Origin: Marinomonas sp. SBI8L
GTDB taxonomy: Bacteria; Pseudomonadota; Gammaproteobacteria; Pseudomonadales; Marinomonadaceae
DNA: 64,000 nt
NCBI RefSeq assembly: GCF_001624705.1
Contig: NZ_JSEO01000005.1
Span: forward strand, 124,001-188,000
Direction: 5' to 3'
Part shown: positions 26,264-36,400 of the stretch, piece by piece
Layout of the letters: each line of letters starts with the position of its first letter
Numbering within the stretch: the stretch's first letter is position 1
Program-made: the position numbers and the translations under genes
The notes under the pieces: generated by a model
What the model saw: the letters and a program-made list of their open reading frames with translations, nothing else
What the model was told of the DNA's origin: nothing
The model's database searches: none

Positions 26264-26860
26264 TTAGATTGACTCAATTATTTGTTTTATTTTTTGTTGT
26301 TCCTGCTGGAGTATTTCTCTAGTGACCTTTGCTGCTGTGCATGATTCATCATTGACTTCAAAGAATAGAAAGACATTAACAAGTAAAGCTAAACATTGAG
26401 ATGGACTGAAATGCTCTTCAGGAGTTTTGTATTTTCCGAACTCTGTACTTTTATTGTGTACCCAGTGTCGCCTCACGGTGTTTAATGCTTTTAGTTGGTG
26501 GTAAAGATCATTTTCTGTCACGTTGGATTGACCTAGATAGTTTTCAGCAAGGTATTCAAACCTTGAGACTGGAGAGGATTGCTTCTCAGCCTTATTTTTT
26601 GATTCTTTCTCAAGAATATAATCGTAATAGAATGCTTCAAGAGCCATTGCAGTAAAAGTTTGGGAAATCAACCAGCGTCCGCTCCAGTTAGGGCAATCAA
26701 TATCAATTTGATCGGTTGGTATCTCATTTGGTGTATATTTTTGTACCAAATATTTAAAATCTTCGGCCCACTCATAAGCTTGCAGTACAACAATACGAAG
26801 AATTTTCCCAAGCCCTGTGGCCCTTACTTGAACTAGCTGTCCGTTTACTTCTTTAAGCAT
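26264..26860 (-). CDS. HEPN-like protein, possible ribonuclease
   Basis: A 198-aa, mostly helical protein. LNTVRRHWVHNKST contains R-x4-H (R130, H135), the catalytic signature of HEPN RNases. The preceding aromatic helices (ALEAFYYDYIL) and following NVFLFFEVND fit a four-helix HEPN bundle. HEPN proteins are common toxins or effectors in defence islands. No partner nucleotidyltransferase is nearby. The family assignment rests on the motif and predicted helicity only. Same strand as the membrane protein, 114 bp upstream of it. Confidence 0.5.
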   Translation of the reverse strand: MLKEVNGQLVQVRATGLGKILRIVVLQAYEWAEDFKYLVQKYTPNEIPTDQIDIDCPNWSGRWLISQTFTAMALEAFYYDYILEKESKNKAEKQSSPVSRFEYLAENYLGQSNVTENDLYHQLKALNTVRRHWVHNKSTEFGKYKTPEEHFSPSQCLALLVNVFLFFEVNDESCTAAKVTREILQQEQQKIKQIIESI

Positions 26861-27336
26861 AAAATACCTAATTTCCTGAGTGAGTGCTTATCACATAACA
26901 ATTTAGGCTCACTGCACAGCAAAGCCATGATGATAGGCCCCCTTTGAGTGGCCGCTTTATTTTACAAAGGAAGTTTGATCTTTCATGATATGACCTCCCT
27001 GTTTTATACGATATTTAATAGGCTCTTCTTGAACCTAAGGTTGGCAAATAATACTCCTTCTTTGAGTAAATTTCTTTCTCAAGACTTTCTCTTCTTCATT
27101 TCTTATTTCTAGCGACTCAACAACCCCAACCACCCGCTCTTACTCTTCCCTCTCAAGTGAAAAACTAGCAACTAAGCTTAACTTAGGTATTATGTGCGCC
27201 TCGTAAAACTGATGTCGCTTTTTTCATCAAAAATGTCGTATTAGTTTTAAAAAATGGCGGTTAATTCCCCTAATCTGGTTATGACTGAACGGGTTTCAGT
27301 CTTATATAACGATCGCTAGTTATTCTGAGGAAGAGC
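26861..27336. other. 476-bp intergenic region before the betaine-type ABC operon
   Basis: The first 350 bp, next to the HEPN gene, show no ORF or clear structure. The right part holds three 21-bp-spaced TGTCGC-like half-sites (27213-27260) and a 7-bp inverted repeat, GACTGAA/TTCAGTC (27283-27301), followed by TATATAAC, a possible -10. Confidence 0.7.
27213..27260 (+). promoter_or_regulatory. Triple TGTCGC-type operator (GlxA/AraC family) before the ABC operon
   Basis: TGTCGC at 27213, TGTCGT at 27234 and TGGCGG at 27255 are direct repeats exactly 21 bp apart, two helical turns. The first two spacers both have AA at the same place. The half-site resembles TGTCGC elements known for the Pseudomonas ArgR/GbdR group of AraC regulators. 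Two such regulators are in this window. Confidence 0.75.
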
Positions 27337-27990
27337 ATGGAAATAATTAATTTTCTATTTCAAAACCAAGAACTACTGCTTAAGTTAACGATTGAGCATA
27401 TTTCCTTGGTCGCTGTCGCAGTGGGACTGGCTACTGTCACGGGTGTACCTATCGGTATCGCCATCACTCAAAATGAAAAAATGGCCAATATAGTCCTCTA
27501 TATTGCTTCCATCATAATCACGATTCCATCTATTGCCTTGTTCGGTTTGATGATCCCAATATTGTCCGTTATCGGCCAAGGGATAGGCTATCTGCCTGCT
27601 GTGATTGCGGTTCTGCTTTATTCGCAACTACCTATTATTCGCAATACCTATACGGCGATAAACAATGTTGATCCTGCCTTGAGAGAAGCCGCTCGCGGTA
27701 TCGGCATGAACCCTATGCAGCGTTTAAGAATGGTCGAAATCCCCTTAGCGACGCCTGTCATTATGGCGGGTATTCGTATCGCTGTGGTGATGAACATAGG
27801 GGTTATGGCCATTGCCTCTTATATCGGTGCTGGCGGTCTAGGCGTATTGATTAGCCGAGGCATATCACAGAGTGATCCAAGACAGCTTATTGCCGGTGCT
27901 ATCGCCGTTAGTGTGTTGGCGATTATCGCTGATTACTCCCTCATGTTTTTACAGAAGAAGCTGACACCAAGAGAGAGTGCCCAAGCCTAA
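27337..27990 (+). CDS. Betaine/choline-type ABC transporter permease (OpuB/OpuC family)
   Basis: A 217-aa inner-membrane permease of the quaternary-amine uptake family. The coupling loop is NVDPALREAARGIGMNPMQRLRMVEIPLA, and GAGGLGVLISRGISQSD is family-typical. GAGGAAGAGC precedes ATG. It is the first gene of an operon with an ATPase, a second permease and a binding protein (27337-30980). Choline, betaine or carnitine-like substrates are inferred from the family. Confidence 0.9.
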   Translation: MEIINFLFQNQELLLKLTIEHISLVAVAVGLATVTGVPIGIAITQNEKMANIVLYIASIIITIPSIALFGLMIPILSVIGQGIGYLPAVIAVLLYSQLPIIRNTYTAINNVDPALREAARGIGMNPMQRLRMVEIPLATPVIMAGIRIAVVMNIGVMAIASYIGAGGLGVLISRGISQSDPRQLIAGAIAVSVLAIIADYSLMFLQKKLTPRESAQA

Positions 27991-28024
27991 TCCCTGACTT
28001 CATCGCTTATTGAGATTAAATAAA

Positions 28025-29206
28025 ATGATAAAAATAGATAATTTAACCAAGATATTTGACACCCCTAACGGCCCAGTAACCGCCGCGAACAATATTCAAA
28101 TGGAAGTCCCTGAAGGGGAAATTTGTGTCCTGCTTGGCCCTTCTGGTTGCGGTAAAACCACCACACTTAAGATGATCAACCGTATCGTGCCGCCCACATC
28201 AGGCAAGGTTTACATCAATGGTGAAGACACGACTGGCCTAGACACGGTTAGCCTGCGTCGCAACATAGGTTATGTCATCCAACAAATTGGTCTCTTCCCT
28301 AATATGACGATCGAAGAGAACATCGCCATCGTCCCTAAGCTTTTAGGTTGGGAAGCCAGCCGCTATAAAAAACGTGCCGCTGAGCTTTTAGACATGGTGG
28401 CACTGGACCCGTCCGTTTTCCTAAAACGTTACCCCAAAGAGCTGTCTGGTGGCCAACAACAACGTATTGGTGTCGCCCGCGCTTTGGCTGCTGATCCGCC
28501 AGTTATGCTAATGGACGAGCCCTTTGGCGCTATCGACCCGATCAACCGAGAAGTGATTCAAGACGAATTTTTGAAGATGCAAAAAGTCTTGAAGAAAACC
28601 ATCATGTTTGTGAGCCACGACATAGATGAAGCGGTAAAAATGTCGAACCGTATCGCTATTTTCAAAGACGGTGAGCTGATCCAATACGATACTCCCGACG
28701 ATATCTTGGCTCACCCGAAAGACGACTTTGTGAAAAACTTTGTGGGTGATGACAGAGCTCTAAAACGCTTACGTCTAGTTAATGTTGAGCAAGTAATGGA
28801 GCCGCCTATTTATGTGTCACAAGCCGACAGCTTGAGTGATGCTTTTAACAAGATGGAAGCCTGTGGTTATTACCATGCCATCACGCTGGTCAATAAGGCG
28901 AAACAACCTATTGGTTTTGTCAGCAAAGAAGCAACTCAAACAAGGCAAGGGCAATGTGGCGAGCACTACCTTGGACTTAAATCCATTATCAGTGTTGATG
29001 ATGACTTGAGAAAAGTCGCATCAAAAATGTTTACCCATGACATCACTTGGATGCCTTGTGTCGACAAAGAAGGCCGCATGGTTGGGCAAATTACCCAAAG
29101 AGGCATTACTCATTATCTAGGGGCGACTTACCGTCGTGATGGTTACCAAGCCAGCGCAGAGCAAGCCCCTCTGGGTGATGACCTTGCCACTGCGATCAAA
29201 GCCTAA
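28025..29206 (+). CDS. Betaine/choline-type ABC transporter ATPase with CBS domains
   Basis: ABC ATPase of the OpuCA/ProV type, 393 aa from ATG 28025 (GAGA ribosome site; TTG 28010 is too far upstream). Walker A is GPSGCGKTT, Q-loop YVIQQIGLFPNMT, signature LSGGQQQRIGVARAL, Walker B VMLMDEPFGAIDP and switch VSHDIDEA. The C-terminal 130 residues form a pair of CBS-like repeats (VMEPPIYVSQADSLSDAF and KSIISVDDDLRKVA), which in OpuA-type importers sense ionic strength or nucleotides. Confidence 0.92.
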   Translation: MIKIDNLTKIFDTPNGPVTAANNIQMEVPEGEICVLLGPSGCGKTTTLKMINRIVPPTSGKVYINGEDTTGLDTVSLRRNIGYVIQQIGLFPNMTIEENIAIVPKLLGWEASRYKKRAAELLDMVALDPSVFLKRYPKELSGGQQQRIGVARALAADPPVMLMDEPFGAIDPINREVIQDEFLKMQKVLKKTIMFVSHDIDEAVKMSNRIAIFKDGELIQYDTPDDILAHPKDDFVKNFVGDDRALKRLRLVNVEQVMEPPIYVSQADSLSDAFNKMEACGYYHAITLVNKAKQPIGFVSKEATQTRQGQCGEHYLGLKSIISVDDDLRKVASKMFTHDITWMPCVDKEGRMVGQITQRGITHYLGATYRRDGYQASAEQAPLGDDLATAIKA

Positions 29207-29218
29207 GAGGTGCCACAG

Positions 29219-29965
29219 ATGAAACAGACAGCTATGAAACAGCTATCTATGAAAAGGTATGGCTACTTCTTTGGCATCTTGATCGCCTTTTGGCTTGGTT
29301 CGGTATTTGAAGCCAATGCGATTTTCGAAGAGCTTTGGGAGTATCAAGAAGATGTGGTTTACCTTATCGGTCAGCATATCGAAATGGTCTTGATCTCTGG
29401 AATTATTGCGATTGCCTTGGCGATTCCTATCGGCATTATTTTAAGCCGCCCAAGGTTTGCCAAGGTGGCTGAGTCTGCCATGCAATTGCTCAATATTGGT
29501 ACCACCATTCCGACATTGGCCATCCTTGCCTTAGCCATGAGCTTTTTAGGGATAGGCACACTACCAGCCATTTTTGGTCTGTGTATCGCCTCTTTATTGC
29601 CCATAGTGCGCAACACTTATATCGGTTTAAACGAAGTCCCTGCACACCTTAAAGAAGCCGCTGCTGGCATAGGTATGACAGCCAGCCAAATGCTCATCAA
29701 GGTTGAGATACCCAATGCCTTGTTTGTCATCTTTGCCGGTATTCGTACCGCCTTGGCAATCAATGTGGGTACAGCACCATTGGCTTTCTTAATCGGTGGT
29801 GGTGGCCTAGGTGAGCTTATCTTTACCGGTATCGACCTAGATGAACCCTTCATGATGCTAGCAGGCGCCATACCGGTTGCCATGCTCGCTGTACTTGTCG
29901 ATGTGCTAATTGCAGCCATCGCCTTTTTGATCGTACCAAGAGGAGTAAATCCCTTAAGACGTTAG
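29219..29965 (+). CDS. Betaine/choline-type ABC transporter permease, second subunit
   Basis: The 248-aa partner permease. The coupling loop is NEVPAHLKEAAAGIGMTASQMLIKVEIPNA, and GGGGLGELIFTGIDLDEP follows. AAGAGG precedes ATG 29219; GTG 29210 overlaps that ribosome site. The gene starts 12 bp after the ATPase stop. It forms a heterodimeric channel with the first permease. Confidence 0.9.
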   Translation: MKQTAMKQLSMKRYGYFFGILIAFWLGSVFEANAIFEELWEYQEDVVYLIGQHIEMVLISGIIAIALAIPIGIILSRPRFAKVAESAMQLLNIGTTIPTLAILALAMSFLGIGTLPAIFGLCIASLLPIVRNTYIGLNEVPAHLKEAAAGIGMTASQMLIKVEIPNALFVIFAGIRTALAINVGTAPLAFLIGGGGLGELIFTGIDLDEPFMMLAGAIPVAMLAVLVDVLIAAIAFLIVPRGVNPLRR

Positions 29966-29970
29966 TCACT

Positions 29971-30036
29971 AGGCGGCTGCCATTAGAGGATTGCTATCAA
30001 GCATTTCGATTAGCCTTCTCTATTAAATAGCCGCCT
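29971..30036 (+). repeat. Inverted repeat between permease and binding-protein genes
   Basis: AGGCGGCT (29971-29978) pairs with AGCCGCCT (30029-30036) across a 50-nt loop. It may be an intercistronic structure adjusting binding-protein expression. Confidence 0.5.
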
Positions 30037-30092
30037 CACACTTATCAATTAAGAAAAGTAAAACAACAAAAAAACAAACGAGGATAGAGTCC

Positions 30093-30980
30093 ATGTTGAA
30101 AATCGTAAAAAAACTTGCCCTAACCCTAGCGCTGCCTGTTTTGGCTGCAAGCTCGATTAACGCATCTGAGATTGTCATTGGTGGTAAAAACTTTACCGAG
30201 CAACAACTTCTCACTGAGATCACCACCCAATACCTAGAGATCAAAGGATTTGATGTGGAAAAGCGTGCTGGCATGGGCAGTACTGTGCTGCGTAAAGCAC
30301 AGGAAAATGGTCAAGTGGATCTTTACTGGGAATACACAGGCACCTCTTTGTTGAACTACAACAAGTTCAAAGGCAAGTTAAACCCTGATGAGGTTTATCA
30401 AAAGGTAAAAGAACTAGACGCGAAAAAAGGTCTGGTTTGGTTAAACGCTTCTTCTGCTAACAATACTTATGCCCTAGCGATGCGTAAAACCGATGCAGAC
30501 AAGGCTGGCATTCAAAGCTTGAGCGACCTTGCTGATGCGGTAAACGGTGATGCAGGCTTGAAGATTGCGGTAAACGCTGAATTCTATGCCCGTGATGACG
30601 GCTTTAAACCTCTGCAAAAAGCCTATGGTTTTAAGATGAAGCGTAAAGACATCAAACGCATGGACTCAGGCCTTACCTACACGGCACTAAAAGAAGAGCA
30701 AGTCGATATTGCCTTGGTATTTGCTACAGATGGCCGTATCCAAGCTTTTAACTTTGTAACCTTAGCAGATGATAAAAACTACTTCCCTAACTATGCCCTA
30801 ACCCCAGTTATTCGTGCGGATACGCTAGCGGCTAACCCAACACTAGAAGGCCTTTTAAACCAGCTTTCTGGCATGATTGACGACAACATTATGCGTGACC
30901 TAAACGCGCGTGTTGATGTGCTACGTATGCCAATCGAGCAAACTGCAAAAGAGTTCTTAGCAGGTGTTGGCATTCAATAA
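30093..30980 (+). CDS. Betaine/choline-type ABC transporter binding protein (OpuAC/OsmX type)
   Basis: A 295-aa secreted substrate-binding protein. The signal peptide (KKLALTLALPVLAASSINA) precedes SEIVIGGKNFTEQQLLTEI, a hallmark of the family, followed by MGSTVLRKAQENGQVDLYWEYTGT. Aromatic residues in such proteins form a cage for trimethylammonium groups. It ends the operon begun at 27337, and a 13-bp hairpin follows. The ligand is probably a quaternary amine, which one is unknown. Confidence 0.9.
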   Translation: MLKIVKKLALTLALPVLAASSINASEIVIGGKNFTEQQLLTEITTQYLEIKGFDVEKRAGMGSTVLRKAQENGQVDLYWEYTGTSLLNYNKFKGKLNPDEVYQKVKELDAKKGLVWLNASSANNTYALAMRKTDADKAGIQSLSDLADAVNGDAGLKIAVNAEFYARDDGFKPLQKAYGFKMKRKDIKRMDSGLTYTALKEEQVDIALVFATDGRIQAFNFVTLADDKNYFPNYALTPVIRADTLAANPTLEGLLNQLSGMIDDNIMRDLNARVDVLRMPIEQTAKEFLAGVGIQ

Positions 30981-31040
30981 GCGCTTTTATCAGTGCTAAA
31001 GAAAGCTAAAGCGAAACGCTAAAAAAGAAAGAGAAAAGAG

Positions 31041-31076
31041 CTCTGCATTAGCCAGCCTTAATAGGCTAATGCAGAG
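31041..31076 (+). terminator. 13-bp perfect hairpin after the binding-protein gene
   Basis: Arms 31041-31053 and 31064-31076 pair perfectly around a 10-nt loop, followed by GTTTAACC. It is likely a transcript end or stabiliser between the importer and the enzyme genes. Confidence 0.7.
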
Positions 31077-31139
31077 GTTTAACCACACTCTGCCAAAGCT
31101 CGCGTTTAATAAGATAAGCGCGAAAACGGAGTTCTTTTT

Positions 31140-31943
31140 ATGACACATCTTCTTATCATCGAAGGCAATAGCCCTGAGTTATTAGAGAAAATGGCGCAAG
31201 CAGATCAACTGAGTGATTCACAATCTTACTCGGCCGCGTTACAGGCTTGCCAACCAGACTTGAGCATAGATTTTTTCCAACCATATCATGCTGATTCAGA
31301 TCTCACCACGCTCTCTCTTAGTCAATATGATGGAGTGGTTTTTACCGGCTCTAGCGTTAACTGGTCTGTGGATGAACCAGAAGCAGCACCTTTAAGAGAG
31401 ACCATGAAAAAAGTCTTTGCCAATGGCATTCCTACCCTAGGTTCTTGCAACGGCATGCAGCTCGGGGCTGTGGTACTAGGTGGTGAAGTAGCCAGCTCTC
31501 CTAATGGTAGAGAGTTGGGCATGGCGAAAAACATTAAGCTGACTGATGCAGGTGCCAAACACCCGATTCATCAAGGCCGCGAAGATGATTATGCCTGTAG
31601 CTGTGTCCATAGGGATGAAGTATCTAAATTGCCACCTGGCGCCATACTCACAGCAGGGAATCAACACTCCCCCGTGCAAGCCTTTGTCTATGAAAGAGAC
31701 GGCATTCAGTTTTGGGGTATGCAATATCACCCAGAGTTAAGCCCAGAGCGCATTGCCGAACTCGTCGCAGGAGAAGGTTTGTTTAATACCGACCCAGAAC
31801 TTGCTGAGCACCTAAACAAGGTGGCACAAGACAGTGAAAGCGAATCAGTCGCTGCTTTGGGAATCAAGTCTTCAGATCTTGCGCCTAAGATGCGTATGCG
31901 AGAAATAGATAACTGGCTCAAGATGATCCAGCCCCGTCGCTAA
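31140..31943 (+). CDS. Class I glutamine amidotransferase-like protein
   Basis: A 267-aa GATase1-fold protein. The nucleophile elbow is LGSCNGMQLGA (Cys about 103), with histidine and glutamate of the triad in QYHPELSPERI (about 199-209). FTGSSVNWSVDEPE replaces the usual strand of GMP-synthase-type domains. It is a stand-alone amidotransferase of the kind seen in amine-degradation clusters, where it hydrolyses gamma-glutamyl amides or transfers ammonia. The substrate is not known. CGGAG precedes ATG. Confidence 0.8.
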   Translation: MTHLLIIEGNSPELLEKMAQADQLSDSQSYSAALQACQPDLSIDFFQPYHADSDLTTLSLSQYDGVVFTGSSVNWSVDEPEAAPLRETMKKVFANGIPTLGSCNGMQLGAVVLGGEVASSPNGRELGMAKNIKLTDAGAKHPIHQGREDDYACSCVHRDEVSKLPPGAILTAGNQHSPVQAFVYERDGIQFWGMQYHPELSPERIAELVAGEGLFNTDPELAEHLNKVAQDSESESVAALGIKSSDLAPKMRMREIDNWLKMIQPRR

Positions 31944-32009
31944 AAAGCATAGACAAAAAGACCTAGTCCAAAAACTCAATCAAACTGAAAGATTTAAAAG
32001 TGTATTCCT

Positions 32010-33377
32010 ATGGAACAGATTAATCAGTTCATCCATACCTTAAGATTCGAAGACCTAAGTCAGCCTCTTATTAAACAAGCCAGTGATTGTTTGATTGATT
32101 TACTTGGGGTTGCTGCAGCAGGCCATGACACCAAGCTGGCCAAAATCATGGAAGCCTTTGTCAGTGATCAAATGGCAGGTTCTGTGCCCCTGCTGTTTTC
32201 TGATAAAAATGCCAGTGTCAGTGGTGCTAGCCTCTTTGGCGCAAGCTTAATTGACAGTATCGATGCCCATGACGGCCAAGTCTTAACCAAGGGTCATGTG
32301 GGTGTAGCTATCTTACCGCCTTTGCTAGCGCTCATCTCTGACGAGATCGAAAAAGGCCAAACCCTTGATGGCAAGGAACTGATTACCAGTTTGGTAATAG
32401 GCTATGAAGTGGCCACCCGTGCGGGTATCGCCCTACATGCCACGGCGTTGGATTATCACACCTCCGGGGCTTGGAACAGTATTGGTGTCGCGGCAGTCAG
32501 CGCCAGATTACTAAAGCTGGATCAAAACCAAACCCGCGAAGCCTTAGGGATTGCTGAGTTTCATGGCCCAAGAAGCCAAATGATGCGCTGTATTGATTAC
32601 CCAACCATGGTCAAAGATGGCTCTGGTTGGGGCGCATTAGCTGGGATAACCAGTAGCCTCTTAGCCAAGGCAAACTTTACTGGCGCACCAGCAATCACCT
32701 TAGATGCAGATACCCTATCAAACTCACCAGAGCAAGCACACGCTGTCGCCGAAATATGGCAAGATATTGGCAGTCGCTGGTACATAGAAGAGCAATATTT
32801 CAAGGCTTATCCTGTGTGTCGTTGGGCACAACCTGCGGTAGAAGCAGTGCGCGCGATACAAGCAGAAACCCCTTTAGATCACACTCAGGTTGAAAGCATA
32901 GAAATCGTCTCCTTCCATCAGGCTAAACGCCTGCATGTGACTAATCCCAGTACCACAGAACAAGCGCAATATAGCCTGCCCTTCTCGGTTGCTTCGGCTA
33001 TTATGGATAACGAGGTTAGTCCAGAATCCATTAGCGAAACTGACCTTGGTCTCTTTAACCCAGAGCGAATTGCCTTGAGTGAAAAGGTACAAATCAGTGA
33101 GAGTGATGACTATAACGCTGTGTTCCCAGCCGAGCGTTGGGCCCATGCCATTATCACTTTAAAAAATGGAGAAAGGCTAACGTCACCCGGCTCAATTGCC
33201 AAAGGTAATCCAGAAAATCCGCTTACTGAGCAAGAGATAAAAGAGAAGTTCTTCAGGCTATCAAGTACTCGCCTTAGTTCTGATCAGCAGTCTCTTATCT
33301 TTAGCATGTGTGACAATATGGCCGCCCTTGACCACAAGCAATTAAAGCAATTCCTAAGCTTACTCAGAGTTAGCTAA
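32010..33377 (+). CDS. MmgE/PrpD-family protein
   Basis: A 455-aa protein of the MmgE/PrpD fold, which includes 2-methylcitrate dehydratase, cis-aconitate decarboxylase and iminodisuccinate epimerase. Recognisable are ASDCLIDLLGVAAAGHD, DSIDAHDGQVLTKGHVGVAILPPLLAL (active-site Asp/His region), TSGAWNSIGVAAVSARLL and MVKDGSGWGALAG. No prpB/prpC neighbours are present, so methylcitrate metabolism is unlikely. The place beside an amine importer suggests a dicarboxylate intermediate of the imported compound's breakdown, which is inference. Confidence 0.85.
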   Translation: MEQINQFIHTLRFEDLSQPLIKQASDCLIDLLGVAAAGHDTKLAKIMEAFVSDQMAGSVPLLFSDKNASVSGASLFGASLIDSIDAHDGQVLTKGHVGVAILPPLLALISDEIEKGQTLDGKELITSLVIGYEVATRAGIALHATALDYHTSGAWNSIGVAAVSARLLKLDQNQTREALGIAEFHGPRSQMMRCIDYPTMVKDGSGWGALAGITSSLLAKANFTGAPAITLDADTLSNSPEQAHAVAEIWQDIGSRWYIEEQYFKAYPVCRWAQPAVEAVRAIQAETPLDHTQVESIEIVSFHQAKRLHVTNPSTTEQAQYSLPFSVASAIMDNEVSPESISETDLGLFNPERIALSEKVQISESDDYNAVFPAERWAHAIITLKNGERLTSPGSIAKGNPENPLTEQEIKEKFFRLSSTRLSSDQQSLIFSMCDNMAALDHKQLKQFLSLLRVS

Positions 33378-33400
33378 GTTCACTCACAGCTAACTAAGCT

Positions 33401-33438
33401 TGTCTTGGCTCTGTATTAAGCAATACGGAGCCAAGACA
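33401..33438 (+). terminator. 17-bp stem-loop between PrpD-like and YdiJ-like genes
   Basis: TGTCTTGGCTC (33401-33411) pairs with 33428-33438 and continues through a T-G wobble into GTATT/AATAC around a 4-nt loop. It ends 42 nt before the next start, so it could be a terminator or attenuator. Confidence 0.7.
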
Positions 33439-33479
33439 TGGTTTCTAATCACCTCTTATTCTTCATTTAGAGTCGAATC

Positions 33480-36400
33480 ATGATCCCTAAGTTGTCTAAT
33501 ATCACGCCTACCCAGTCTCTCTATCTAAGTTTTATTGAGCGCCTAAACGCCGATGGCTTTGCTGGTGAGACTAACCCTGACTATGCCAACCGCGTGGTGT
33601 TATCCACAGACAACTCCATCTACCAAGTCTTACCTCAAGGTGTTATTTACCCCAAGTCTATAGCTGACATTCAATTATTGACTCGCCTTTCCCACCTTGA
33701 AGAATTTCAATCCATTGTCTTAAGTCCACGAGGCGGCGGTACGGGTACTAACGGTCAGTCATTAACCGATGGTTTGATTGTGGATTTATCTAAGCACATG
33801 AATCAAGTGCTTGAAATTAATGCCGAAGAAGGCTGGGCCAGAGTCCAAACCGGGGTGGTAAAAGATCAGTTAAATGTAGCAGTAAAAGAACATGGACTTT
33901 TCTTTGCACCAGAACTCTCCACCAGTAACCGTGCGACCATAGGCGGCATGATAAATACGGATGCCAGCGGTCAAGGCTCTGTCATGTACGGTAAAACCCG
34001 TGATCATGTCCTTTCTCTTAATACCGTATTACTTGATGGCACACTTCTTAGCTCAGGCCCTATCTCTGATGAGAAGCTGGCTAAAGAGAAACAGCGTGAA
34101 GATTATGCGGGTCATATACATCGTGTGGTGGACGATGCCTTTAACCACAACCAAGTAAAAATCGATGAAGTTTTCCCTGAGTTAAACCGTTGCCTTACGG
34201 GTTACGACTTAGCTCACATACGCGATGAAAACAAAGCCTTCAACCTAAACTCGGTACTTTGTGGTTCTGAAGGCACCCTAGGTTTTATTGTAGAAGCCAA
34301 AGTTAACCTACTTAAAATCCCAACCTTCGCCACCTTAGTCAACATTCGTTATGACAGTTTTGAGGGTTCGTTACGTCACGCTAAGGATCTGCTAAACGCG
34401 GCGCCCACTTCAATTGAAACGGTAGACTCTCGCGTACTTGGTCTTGCTAAAGACGACATCATTTGGCACTCAGTGGCTGCTTTCTTCCCTGATGAAAGTG
34501 GAGATAATGCGGGTAAAGAGCTTCAAGGGGTGAATCTGGTCGAGTACACAGGTAACGACCAAACTGAAGTAGACAATCGAATTAAAGTCCTGACGGATTT
34601 ATTAGATGCCGCGCTCGGTGAGCCTAATAGCAAGATACTGGGCTACACCTTGGCCCAAGGCCATGAGAATGTGAAAAAGATCTGGGCCATGCGCAAAAAG
34701 TCGGTTGGCCTTTTAGGTAATGCCAAAGGCGAAGGTCGCCCGATTCCCTTTGTTGAAGACACGGCAGTACCGCCCGAAAACTTAGCTGACTTCATTATGG
34801 AGTTTCGTGCCGTACTCGACGCCCATGACTTAAGCTACGGCATGTTCGGCCATGTTGATGCCGGGGTTTTACATGTACGTCCTGCTATCGACATGAAAGA
34901 TGAAAAGAACGAAAGCTTGATTCGTGACATCACAGATAAAGTGGTTGCCCTTACCCAAAAATATGACGGTCTTTTATGGGGTGAACACGGTAAAGGGGTG
35001 CGCTCTGAATACGCGACCGAATTCTTTGGTGAGCTTTACCCTGTGATTCAACAGGTAAAAGGCGCGTTTGATCCACATAACCAGTTAAACCCAGGCAAAA
35101 TCGCCACCCCATTTGAGCTAGCTAAAGCAAAGGGCACCGAAAAAGGAGCCGAGCTTCTTAAAATTGATCAAGTGCCGATGAGAGGCCAGTTTGATCGACA
35201 GATCCCTTTGGTTAACCGCGATCAATTCCAAGCTGGCATGTACTGTAATGGTAATGGCGCTTGTTATAACTTTGACCCTAACGATGCCATGTGCCCTTCT
35301 TACAAAGGGACACGCGAGCGTATTCATTCACCAAAAGGCCGTGCGTCTTTAATGCGTGAATGGCTAAGGGGCATGAGTGAGCAAGGAGTCGACACTCAAG
35401 CTGTCAGTGACAAGATAAAAGACTCTGGTTATCTAGTGAGTTTCATATCTAGTTTCTTCCCACGCCTGAACAACACCTTGAAAAAGCGTCGCGGTGACTA
35501 TGACTTCTCCAACGAAGTGCATGAGTCCATGATGGGTTGTCTCGCTTGTAAATCTTGCGTAGGCCAATGCCCAATTAAGGTCGATGTGCCTGAGTTTAGA
35601 GCCAAGTTCCTAGAGATCTATTACTCTCGCTATTTGCGCCCCGTAAAAGATTATGTGGTGGGCTCGATGGAATATATTATGCCGACCTTAGCCAAGTACC
35701 CAAACCCTTATAACTGGATGATGGAGCAAGCTTGGATCAATCGCTTGAGCGCTAACTATTTAGGCATCACAGATAGCCCGACCCTGTCTAAGCTCAATAT
35801 CAAAAAAGAGATGGATAAGCGTGGCATTCGCTTCGCGACGCCTAACAATCTCAAGTCGATTGGCCTAGATAAAAGACACTCCTTTGGGAAAGGCAAGGCC
35901 GTCATCATAGTTCAAGATGCTTTTACCAGTTATTTTGAGACTCAACTGGTATTGGACACCATGGAGCTACTGACACGTTTAGGCTTCCAGGCCTTCTTAG
36001 CACCTTATAAACCTAACGGTAAGCCCTTGCATGTACATGGTTTCTTCAAGGCGTTTGAGAAAGCAGCGAATAAAAATCTAGACATGTTAGAAGAGTTAGC
36101 GGCTTATAAGATTCCATTTGTGGGGGTCGATCCATCCATGACCTTAAGCTTCCGCTCAGAATATCCAAAAGTCATTGGCGATAAACGCGAAATTCCAACC
36201 GTGAACTTGCTACAAGAATGGTTAGCAGAACAAAGTGAGCACCTTTCTTCCCTTAATCTTAAGCGCCAACCTTTTGCTAATAGCAATGAAACTTATCACT
36301 TGTTGGCCCACTGTACGGAAAAAACCAATGCGGCAGGCTCTATCCAAGATTGGGTTAAGGTTTTCTCTTTACTGGGTTTAGACTTAAAAATTGAAAATGT

